This document shows positions 45,978 to 53,173 of a stretch of 64,000 nucleotides of DNA, one piece after another. The translations under genes and the position numbers were made by a program. How positions within the stretch are numbered: position 1 is the stretch's first letter; each line of letters begins with the position of its first letter. Under the pieces are notes generated by a model. It was not told where the DNA came from, ran no database searches, and saw only the letters and a program-made list of their open reading frames with translations. This stretch comes from Ruegeria_C sp041537925 (GTDB lineage: Bacteria > Pseudomonadota > Alphaproteobacteria > Rhodobacterales > Rhodobacteraceae). Location of the stretch: positions 1 through 64,000 of the forward strand of contig NZ_JBGOSH010000013.1 in the NCBI RefSeq assembly GCF_041537925.1, read 5' to 3'.

Positions 45978-46895
45978 CTATTCGAATCTGGACCGTGGCG
46001 ACGGATGAGCGGCAGCTTTGAAATGCTGATCCGTGTTCCGGTCGAGGCAATCTATCAACCGGTTTGACAGTTCGAGCCCGGCGGCACTCATATTCGGAAG
46101 TTTATAAAACAGACCGATGCGAATCGGCTTCAGAAGTGGAAAGCCCTCACTCTCACAGAGTATTCGCATTTCGTCATCTAACGTCGCATAAGTCATTGCG
46201 CTAACACCCAACCCTGCTCCGACCGCGTATTGCAATCCCGATACATCCGGGCTGGTGTACACGAACCGCCAATCGCGATTAACCGAGCCAAGGGCGTCGG
46301 TCATGCGATTGCGGTATTCACATCCAGTGGGGTGGCCCACGATAGGAACCACGTGGTCGGGGTTCAGATTGAAGTCGTTCTTGGCCACCCAGATCGGCTG
46401 ATCTTCCCAGACCCGCACCAAGTACTGCTGGGTCTTTTCGCCAATCAAAGCAATGATCAGATCAAGCTCTCCCTTATGCAGGTCATCAAACAGGGCCAGG
46501 GACAGCCCACAACTGACTTCCAGATCGACATCCGGGTGCTCATCCACATATGCGGCGACCGTGGCTTGCAACTTCGACACCGCAAAATCTGTTGGAAGCC
46601 CGATCCTCAGCACCCCTTGTCGTTCAGGACTTTTAAACCGTGCCACAGCCTCGTCATTAAGATGCAGGATCTGACGTGCAAATGCGGCCAGAGCGCTGCC
46701 TGCTTCGGTCAACTCCAACGACCTGCCCTTCTGTTCCAAAAGCTTGGTTTCCAACAATTCCTGCAGCCTATTCATTTGCAGGCTTATTGCTGGTTGGGTA
46801 CGGCCAAGAGCATCGCCGGCCCGTGTGTAGCCGCCTAGGTCGATGACCGTTACGAACGTCCGCAACAAATCTGTTGGAAGGTTGACCGTCGACAC
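45978..46895 (-). CDS. LysR-family transcriptional regulator
   Basis: A 305-residue regulator. The HTH is at about 7-65: LPTDLLRTFVTVIDLGGYTR, GDALGRTQPAISLQMNRLQE, LLEQKGRSLELTEAG. The PBP-like effector domain starts near VLRIGLPTDFA. It sits between the hydroxylase operon (same strand, downstream) and the phosphoribosyl operon (divergent, start at 46999), which makes it the natural regulator of the latter and perhaps both. A T-N11-A site lies in the divergent promoter. The effector could be a purine or its catabolite (inference). Confidence 0.88.
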   Translation of the reverse strand: MSTVNLPTDLLRTFVTVIDLGGYTRAGDALGRTQPAISLQMNRLQELLETKLLEQKGRSLELTEAGSALAAFARQILHLNDEAVARFKSPERQGVLRIGLPTDFAVSKLQATVAAYVDEHPDVDLEVSCGLSLALFDDLHKGELDLIIALIGEKTQQYLVRVWEDQPIWVAKNDFNLNPDHVVPIVGHPTGCEYRNRMTDALGSVNRDWRFVYTSPDVSGLQYAVGAGLGVSAMTYATLDDEMRILCESEGFPLLKPIRIGLFYKLPNMSAAGLELSNRLIDCLDRNTDQHFKAAAHPSPRSRFE

Positions 46896-46930
46896 AATAC
46901 ATTTCCATTTCTTATTTTATTATTATAACT

Positions 46931-46945
46931 ATAAATTGTATTTAT
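46931..46945. promoter_or_regulatory. Probable LysR binding site
   Basis: ATAAATTGTATTTAT has 6-bp arms ATAAAT/ATTTAT around TGT and contains the T-N11-A LysR pattern (46932-46944). It lies midway between the divergent lysR and TIM-barrel genes in an AT-rich stretch. Confidence 0.6.
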
Positions 46946-46998
46946 CTCATTGCAAGCTCTAACGTCACCTCATTCCGGCAACTTAATGGAGAGTGAGG

Positions 46999-47736
46999 AT
47001 GAACCGCGGCGACTTTCACACGGAATTTTGTAACAAGGGGCCTGTCGTTCTGCCGGTCATCCACGTGCTTGACGAGGCCCAAGCCGAGAAAAATGTTCAA
47101 GTCGCAATAGACTGCGGTTGTCCGGGCGTATTTCTAATCAATCATGATTTTGAAAAGGAAAAATTAGTCCCGATTATCAGGTCCATCCGAGGCAAGTTCC
47201 CGGATTATTGGATCGGTGTAAATTTTCTCGCAGTGACTGGAAAAACCGCATTTCCGATCCTCGACGAGCTACAGCGCGATGGTGTCCGAGTAGACAGTTA
47301 CTGGGCAGATGATGCCCGCATTGACGAGCGCCGAGGCGAGAACGACCAGGTCGAAGCTACAGAAATAGATCGTATTCGTCAGCAAAGCGGCTGGGAAGGC
47401 CTCTACATTGGCGGCACTTGCTTCAAGAAGCAGCGCGAAGTTGACCCTTCACAATACGGCTACTGTGCCCGACTTGCCTGCAACCACATGGACGTGGTGC
47501 TGACGTCGGGTGTCGCCACCGGCCACGCGACTGACCTTGGAAAGATAGAAACGTTCCGAAAAAACTGCGGTGATACGGCGCTTGGAATTGCCTCGGGTGT
47601 CACCCCTGAAAACGCAAACGACTATAGCGACGATGTAGACCTGTTCATGGTCGCCACCGGGATCAACCTTGAGGGCGATTTCTACAACATCGATCCCGCT
47701 CGCCTTAAGCAACTCATGACAATCACCAAACGATAG
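46999..47736 (+). CDS. BtpA-like TIM-barrel protein
   Basis: A 245-residue predicted TIM barrel. The N-terminal strand is VVLPVIHVLDEAQAEKNVQV, then CPGVFLINHD. The C-terminal phosphate-binding part, ALGIASGVTPENANDY followed by LFMVATGINLEGDFYNIDPA, is the pattern of BtpA/SgcQ-type proteins. BtpA stabilises photosystem I in cyanobacteria but bacterial relatives sit in sugar or nucleoside operons and are probably enzymes acting on a phosphorylated ligand. GGAGAG precedes the ATG at 46999 (a GTG six bases earlier is less likely). It starts the operon with the phosphoribosyltransferase and PRPP synthetase genes; the family call needs a profile search. Confidence 0.65.
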   Translation: MNRGDFHTEFCNKGPVVLPVIHVLDEAQAEKNVQVAIDCGCPGVFLINHDFEKEKLVPIIRSIRGKFPDYWIGVNFLAVTGKTAFPILDELQRDGVRVDSYWADDARIDERRGENDQVEATEIDRIRQQSGWEGLYIGGTCFKKQREVDPSQYGYCARLACNHMDVVLTSGVATGHATDLGKIETFRKNCGDTALGIASGVTPENANDYSDDVDLFMVATGINLEGDFYNIDPARLKQLMTITKR

Positions 47737-47750
47737 AGAGGTAACCCAAC

Positions 47751-48371
47751 ATGGCACTCGACAAAGGACCCCGTGACGACCGTTGGTATTTTAGCATCAT
47801 GGCCCCCAACACGAAGGGCGAAAAATTCGCCTGGTTGGATCCAACTTCTATCTACATCAACGGCAAGGCCTACCACGATCTTCTTGATGATCTGTGCGAT
47901 GACCTGGACCCGGATGAAATCGATGTCGTCGCTGGCCTGGATGCCATGGGCTTCGTGCTGGCCGCTGGTATCGCTACGCGCATCGGCAAGGGCTTTCTGC
48001 CAATCCGCAAGGCTGGAAAGCTGTGCGTAGACACTGACAAATCGTCGATGACCAATTACTCGGGCAATACTCAGGACATGGAAATGCGCCTTCCTGCGTT
48101 CCGACCCGGAACTCGTGTCCTGCTCGTGGACCAATGGGTCGAAACCGGCGGTACCATGCACGGAGCCATCCAACTGGTAGAACAACAACAAGGCGTTGTT
48201 GCCGGTATGGTCGCGGTAGTGATCGAAGAGAACGACGCCACTGCGGAATACCGCAAGAATTACAAGTGCGTTACGGCCATTCAACCCGGCACCAAGTGGC
48301 AGGAAGAGGCCAACAATCACTTCTTGGAGAGTTTCCGGGCCTACGATCCGTCCATGGCCTTTCCCACCTAA
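47751..48371 (+). CDS. Phosphoribosyltransferase (type I, purine-like)
   Basis: A 206-residue PRTase. The PRPP-binding signature is RVLLVDQWVETGGTMHGA (about residues 123-140), with adjacent acidic residues. The hood region contains FLPIRKAGKL, in which adenine-type PRTases have FVPIRKKGKL, and VAGLDAMGFVLAAGIATRIG. It therefore resembles adenine phosphoribosyltransferase more than hypoxanthine or orotate enzymes. The predicted reaction is base + PRPP to nucleotide + PPi. AGAGAGG lies upstream of the ATG. The neighbouring Prs supplies PRPP. Length is slightly above Apt (~175-180) because of an N-terminal extension (DDRWYFSIMAPN). Confidence 0.82.
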   Translation: MALDKGPRDDRWYFSIMAPNTKGEKFAWLDPTSIYINGKAYHDLLDDLCDDLDPDEIDVVAGLDAMGFVLAAGIATRIGKGFLPIRKAGKLCVDTDKSSMTNYSGNTQDMEMRLPAFRPGTRVLLVDQWVETGGTMHGAIQLVEQQQGVVAGMVAVVIEENDATAEYRKNYKCVTAIQPGTKWQEEANNHFLESFRAYDPSMAFPT

Positions 48372-48412
48372 CCTAAGACCATCACTCCCCGACGCGCACG
48401 AGGTATCGACTA

Positions 48413-49345
48413 ATGAAACTCATCTGCGGTAACAGCAATACCGATCTGGCCCAATCCATTGCCGGATACTTAAAAACCCCTTTGGCCGAATGCCTCGTGC
48501 GCCGTTTCGCGGATGAAGAGGTTTGGGTCAAAATCGAAGAAAATGTGCGAGGAGACGATGTTTTTATAATACAGTCGACATCATATCCTGCCAACGACAA
48601 CCTAATGGAATTGCTCGTTTTGATTGATGCATTGAGACGAGCATCAGCGAAACGAATTACAGCCGTCATCCCATATTTCGGATATGCTCGCCAGGATCGC
48701 AAACCCGCACCTCGCACTCCCATTTCGGCTAAATTGGTTGCAAACCTCATTACATCGGCCGGCGCAGACCGTGTGCTTACGATGGATTTGCATGCAGATC
48801 AGATTCAGGGGTTTTTTGATATCCCAACAGACAATCTCATTGCCGTTCCTGCCATGGTGAGTGACATCACAAAAAATTATGACACAGGAAACACAATTGT
48901 CGTGTCACCTGACGTCGGAGGAGTGGTGCGCGCCCGCCAACTTGCCAAACGTATTAAGAGCCCACTAGCAATTGTCGACAAGCGTCGAGACAAGCCGGGC
49001 CAATCAGAAGTCATGAATGTTATCGGGGATGTGTCAGGTAAGTCGTGCATTCTGGTCGACGACATCATCGATTCCGGCGGCACACTGTGCAATGCCGCCA
49101 CCGCTCTCTTGAAAAATGGCGCAAAAGATGTCTCCGCTTTCATCACCCACGGCGTTCTTTCGGGCAAAGCCGTCGATCGTATCAATGGGTCCGACCTTAA
49201 AGAGTTGGTCATCACCGACACGATTTCAGCAACCGATGCGATTAACGCGTCGGATCGCATTCGGGTCATCACAGTTTCCGATATGTTCGGTAAAGCCATC
49301 GTGCGTATAGCGAACTCGGAATCGGTCAGCATTCTTTTCGACTGA
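48413..49345 (+). CDS. Ribose-phosphate pyrophosphokinase (PRPP synthetase) paralogue
   Basis: A 310-residue class I Prs. The ATP/regulatory flexible loop is in IPYFGYARQDRKPAPRTPIS, ribose-5-phosphate and metal sites in TMDLHADQIQGFF, the catalytic loop in SPDVGGVVRARQLAKR, and the PRPP-binding motif in CILVDDIIDSGGTLCNAA. It should convert ribose 5-phosphate and ATP to PRPP and AMP. Every bacterium has an essential prs elsewhere, so this is almost certainly a second, operon-specific copy. It follows the PRTase gene by 41 bp, implying a matched PRPP supply for the reaction of that enzyme. Confidence 0.9.
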   Translation: MKLICGNSNTDLAQSIAGYLKTPLAECLVRRFADEEVWVKIEENVRGDDVFIIQSTSYPANDNLMELLVLIDALRRASAKRITAVIPYFGYARQDRKPAPRTPISAKLVANLITSAGADRVLTMDLHADQIQGFFDIPTDNLIAVPAMVSDITKNYDTGNTIVVSPDVGGVVRARQLAKRIKSPLAIVDKRRDKPGQSEVMNVIGDVSGKSCILVDDIIDSGGTLCNAATALLKNGAKDVSAFITHGVLSGKAVDRINGSDLKELVITDTISATDAINASDRIRVITVSDMFGKAIVRIANSESVSILFD

Positions 49346-49401
49346 CATGGCAGGGGAAGATCAGCTGGAGAGTTTCCAACACAAAGAATGAGGAGATGGA
49401 T

Positions 49402-50436
49402 ATGTCGCGCTTAGAGCAAAGGGCCTTTGTCAGTAGTTATGATTTTTTGCCTAAAGGTGCCACTTCATTCCAAGTTCCTGAAGATGCACCTGCGCGCGAC
49501 TATCTATTTCTGCTCTTACCGAATCTAACACTGCTCGCCCTTAGTTCGGCCATCGAACCCTTGCGCGTGGCCAATCGATTGACCGGCAAGCAGTTGTATC
49601 GCTGGTACACCACGTCGATCCAGAACAACACCGTCAATTGCTCTAACGGAATTTCAATTACTCCGGATATTGCGCTGCCGCAAAACGTGGATGACAGATA
49701 CACCTTTGTCTGCGGTGGAACGTAACCCGGACTTAATTCCGATAGTCAAACCATAAATTGGATTCGCGGGCAGCACCGCTTTGGACGCAAATTTGGAGCG
49801 ATTTGCACCGGGACATATCAATTGGCTCAGGCGGGGATGTTAAACAACAGGCGTTTTACGTTGCACTGGGAGAACCAGTCGGCATTCTGTGAAGCTTTCC
49901 CAACACTCGTCCCTTCTATGAATCTATTTGAAAACCATTCTGGGATTCTCACCTGCGGCGGCGGTTCAGTAGCCGCAGATATGATACTGTCCATCATCGC
50001 CAAAGACCATGGGAATGAACTTGCTGCTCTAGTTGCTGACATGTGCATCCACGCGCGTAAGAACAGCGATCATGTCCCACAAAAATCTTCCATCGCTCAT
50101 ATGATCGGAAATCGCAACAAGGCCCTCATAGCCGTGTTGGAACTGATGAAGAATAATCTTGAAGAACCATTGGGGCTAAACGAAATGACCAAGGCTGCAG
50201 GTATTTCCCACCGACAGATCGAAAGATTGTTTCAACATTATTTAGGCACCTCCCCAAAGCGCTTCTATTCAGATTTGCGCCTCGAGAGAGGGCATGTACT
50301 ACTTGGAGAAACCAATTTGTCCGTCATGGAAATCGCATCCGCGTGTGGGTTTTCGGTTGGACACTTCACCAATCGATTCAAAAAGCGATATGGGGTTAGT
50401 CCTCGTGACTATAGCGCGCAGTGGCGCATTAACTAA
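49402..50436 (+). pseudogene. GlxA-type (DJ-1/PfpI + AraC) regulator with one nonsense codon
   Basis: A single frame of about 345 codons. The N-terminal DJ-1/PfpI-like domain (FLLLPNLTLLALSSAIEPLR ... YTFVCGGT) meets TAA at 49723-49725 and then continues PGLNSDSQTINWIRGQHR, FGAICTGTYQLAQAGML, to the C-terminal AraC HTH (EEPLGLNEMTKAAGISHRQI, VMEIASACGFSVGHFTNRFK, RYGVSPRDYSA). Such proteins activate betaine, carnitine or nucleobase catabolic genes. AGGAG lies 6 nt before the ATG at 49402. The lesion is a single point change and everything else is intact, so it may be recent. Confidence 0.85.
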
Positions 50437-50502
50437 TCGCGTGATTCCTAACTACACCGTTGAACTAACGGAGGCTGTATCGCTGCGATTAATGTTGAAA
50501 AA

Positions 50503-50972
50503 ATGACACTGCGCGCACTCGACGTCGGCGCACCGATGCAGCCAATCCGGGCTTTAGTTAACTCGCCCCAACAAGGTGTCCTCGCTGTGATTGTGAACAT
50601 AGAAGGACCCTCATACCGCCCGCTTGGAGCTATGATGGCAGTGTTTAAAGACAAGCGGCGAGTAGGCAGCTTGTCGTCGGGCTGTGTCGAGGCCGGAATA
50701 GCACTACATGCAGTGGAAGCGCTTGCAAAGGGACGGCCAAAAATTGTGCATTACGGCCGCGGCTCTTGGTATCGCGACATCCAGTTGTCTTGTGGGGGAG
50801 AAATGAGCGTGCGGCTTATACCTGCGCCTGACCTCACTGTTCTTCGCGAAGTATGCGAGTGCCATGCGGCCCGAAAGATTTTGACTCTGCGCCTCCACAC
50901 CGAAACCGGAGCGCTTTCTCTTGTTGGTGATGCCGAAGCGGAAGCCGAGGACGCAACTTTCCTGCTTCGGAT
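50503..50972 (+). pseudogene. XdhC-family Moco-insertion factor truncated by IS5
   Basis: The N-terminal 157 residues of an XdhC/CoxI protein: VNSPQQGVLAVIVNIEGPSYRP, MAVFKDKRRVGSLSSGCVE, LSCGGEMSVRLIPAPD. IS5 copy B begins at 50973, and the remaining ~40 % (NAD/Moco-binding Rossmann part) is absent from the other flank, where the LacI gene starts. XdhC loads molybdenum cofactor into hydroxylases, so the linked enzyme must use another factor or be inactive. Confidence 0.85.
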
Positions 50973-52051
50973 GACCGTGTTGCAGGGATCAGATTTGAGG
51001 CGGATTGACCCCATTCCCCAATAGTTCAGAAGACGCGTTTATACGCCGCACGACCGAGAGATGTCATGCGGTTGAGCGCTTTTGATGCGATTTGCGCTTC
51101 AGCAATTTGATTGTCGAAATCACGCGCTTCCAGGCGATCACCGATAACTTGTTTCCACCTTCCGATCTGAGCTTCAACCTGTGATCGCTGGTTGTATCCC
51201 GTCTCAATTTGCCAATTCATTCTGCCATGTTTGGTGATGGTATCGATGTGTTGATTGCGCTGTTCATTTGCCCCGTGAACTGCGTTTGTCGGAGGTGGGA
51301 TCGTGATCTCTACCTCAGTTCCAAACTTGGCTATCAGATGGTCTGCGACACCCTGGCCATCATACGCACCATCCGCAAGGAACTGGCCGACATCGGCATC
51401 AATTTCGGCAAGCAGATCCGGGAGCGCGGTTTCGTCGCCGACATGTTCAGTCGTCAGCTCCGCTGCGGCGATGTCGCCTGTTTCCGGATCAAGGGCGATG
51501 TGGAGCTTGCGCCATGTTTTGCGGGCCTTAATGGTACCGTGCTTCTCTTCTTGCCAGCCGCAGTCACCATGAATATTTAGACCAGTGCTATCCACGATGA
51601 GGGTGATCGGCTTATCTGAAGCGCGCCGGTTTTGAGCGATTAACGACTCCTTACCGCGTCGTGATAGCGTCGAGTAGTCCGGCACCACAAGATCCAATCC
51701 CATCAGCTTGGCGATCGACCGCATGAAGCCCTGAGTTTGCCTCAAGGCAAGCCGGAACACGACTCGCAGCGTGAGGCAAATCCCGATCGCCAGATCCGAG
51801 TAGACCGCCTGCCCACCGCGGGTCTTGCGGCGTGGCGATGTCCAAACCTTAGCCACATCATCTGAAACCCACACGGTCAAATCCCCGCGCCGCCGAAGGC
51901 TTTCGTTGTACTCTGCTGCGTTCGTCACCCGATACCGGGCCTTTTCAAACTTGTCGCGACGGCCATCATTGAGTTTGTAGGGCATCTACCGTCGCTCACG
52001 TCACAGAAAACGCTGGAAGTACTTTGAGCGACCGATCCGTGCAACACAGTC
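50973..52051 (-). mobile_element. IS5-family insertion sequence, copy B (1079 bp, intact)
   Basis: Ends GACCGTGTTGCAGGGATC (50973-50990) and GATCCGTGCAACACAGTC (52034-52051) bound 1079 bp, with an uninterrupted transposase. It disrupts the XdhC gene on its left and ends 3 bp before the lacI stop codon on its right. No target duplication is visible, so the sequence between the original xdhC and lacI contexts has been deleted. Confidence 0.9.
51026..51985 (-). CDS. IS5-family transposase, complete
   Basis: A 319-residue transposase (MPYKLNDGRRDKFEKARYRV to LGRAAYKRVF) without stops. The N-terminal DUF4096-like region is followed by the DDE core: first Asp in TLIVDSTGLNIHG, second in LADGAYDGQGVADH, and the Glu in RSQVEAQIGRWKQVIG. 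It could act in trans on the other 1079-bp copies, which carry the same ends. Confidence 0.92.
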   Translation of the reverse strand: MPYKLNDGRRDKFEKARYRVTNAAEYNESLRRRGDLTVWVSDDVAKVWTSPRRKTRGGQAVYSDLAIGICLTLRVVFRLALRQTQGFMRSIAKLMGLDLVVPDYSTLSRRGKESLIAQNRRASDKPITLIVDSTGLNIHGDCGWQEEKHGTIKARKTWRKLHIALDPETGDIAAAELTTEHVGDETALPDLLAEIDADVGQFLADGAYDGQGVADHLIAKFGTEVEITIPPPTNAVHGANEQRNQHIDTITKHGRMNWQIETGYNQRSQVEAQIGRWKQVIGDRLEARDFDNQIAEAQIASKALNRMTSLGRAAYKRVF

Positions 52052-52054
52052 TCT

Positions 52055-53065
52055 CTATACCAACTTTCTCGTGGAATGCCGGACAATCAGTTCTGCCGGT
52101 AGAAGATACGGGTCGGGAACGGTCTGGCTTTCCAACCAGCAGACTATCGATTTGGCGGTTACCTCTCCCATTCTTGCAACTGGCAGATGGACCGTCGTGA
52201 TTGCGGGAAACGTGTAGGGGGAAGAAGGCAGATCATCGATTCCGATCAGCGATATTTCATCAGGCACGTTTATTCGTTGCCTTTGCAATTCGAATAAAAC
52301 TCCCATGGCCAAGACGTCGGAAAAGCATAGAATAGCCGTAAATGTTGCCTTAGTCTTCAGAAGACTTTGTGTTGCCGTGCCACCACCTTGAATTGAGATA
52401 TCGGTCTCGAACGTTTGTAGTGATTGCGTTAATTTGGCGGTCTTCAACCCCGATAGTCGCGCCTGAGTCCTGTCGTTGTTCTTGACTGGTCCGTGAACCA
52501 CGGCAATTTTCCGGTGGCCTGATGCCAAAAGAAAATCGAGAGCAATTCGCGACGCGCTTGCGTTGTCGTAGCCGATAGTCGGCAAATGATAGTTCTTTTT
52601 AAAATACGAAGTGGCTATCACCGGAAGGCGCGTTTGTTCAATCAGTCTGTCAAATTCCGGGCTGTGCGTGATACCGGAAACAATCAGCGCTTCCGCACCA
52701 ATATCTACCAACCCTCTTGCTTTTTCAGTTTCAATCTCGGGATCGTTAGAGGTTGTTGCAACAACAAGCGACAAACCATGCTTTGCCAGATATTTTTCAA
52801 GCGCTGCCAGAAATCTTGAAAAGATCGCATTATCTAGTGTGGGAACCAGGGCGCCGATGACGCGGGTTCTGCCGGAATTGATCGCACGGGCGGCAGCACT
52901 GGGCACGAAATGCAACATGTCGATCACCTCCTGTACGCGCAAACGTGTCTCTTCAGAAACAGCTTTTGGAGAATTCAGAACCCGTGAGACTGTCGCGACG
53001 GAAACACCAGCGGCCTTTGCCACGTCACGAAGATTGGTCCGCTTCTTTTTCGGTCGGCTTTCCAT
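52055..53065 (-). CDS. LacI-family transcriptional regulator
   Basis: A 336-residue repressor. The N-terminal HTH (TNLRDVAKAAGVSVATVSRV ... LNSPKAVSEETRLRV, hinge helix FVPSAAARAINSGRTR) is followed by the periplasmic-binding-like domain (VIGALVPTLDNAIFSRFLAA ... ISLIGIDDLPSSPYTFPAIT). It is divergent from the DUF1989-GcvT gene; two operator-like palindromes lie between them. Its ligand is expected to be a sugar, purine or betaine-related metabolite but cannot be read from sequence. IS5 copy B ends just before its stop codon. Confidence 0.9.
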   Translation of the reverse strand: MESRPKKKRTNLRDVAKAAGVSVATVSRVLNSPKAVSEETRLRVQEVIDMLHFVPSAAARAINSGRTRVIGALVPTLDNAIFSRFLAALEKYLAKHGLSLVVATTSNDPEIETEKARGLVDIGAEALIVSGITHSPEFDRLIEQTRLPVIATSYFKKNYHLPTIGYDNASASRIALDFLLASGHRKIAVVHGPVKNNDRTQARLSGLKTAKLTQSLQTFETDISIQGGGTATQSLLKTKATFTAILCFSDVLAMGVLFELQRQRINVPDEISLIGIDDLPSSPYTFPAITTVHLPVARMGEVTAKSIVCWLESQTVPDPYLLPAELIVRHSTRKLV

Positions 53066-53116
53066 TTCACCTCTATGATTGGAGTGCCCTCTTCGTACTC
53101 TTCTAATACTTGACAG

Positions 53117-53153
53117 ATGTAACCAGTTACATCAAGTTGTGTAACTAGTTACA
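53117..53153. promoter_or_regulatory. Tandem LacI operators
   Basis: ATGTAACCAGTTACAT (53117-53132; 7-bp arms, CA centre) and TGTAACTAGTTACA (53140-53153; perfect palindrome) share TGTAAC/GTTACA half-sites. Their centres are 22 bp apart, two helical turns, so both dimers would bind the same face. TTGACA (53110-53115) just before them is a -35 candidate. They lie about 20 bp before the DUF1989-GcvT start. Confidence 0.75.
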
Positions 53154-53173
53154 TTTGCGATTCACGGAAAACA

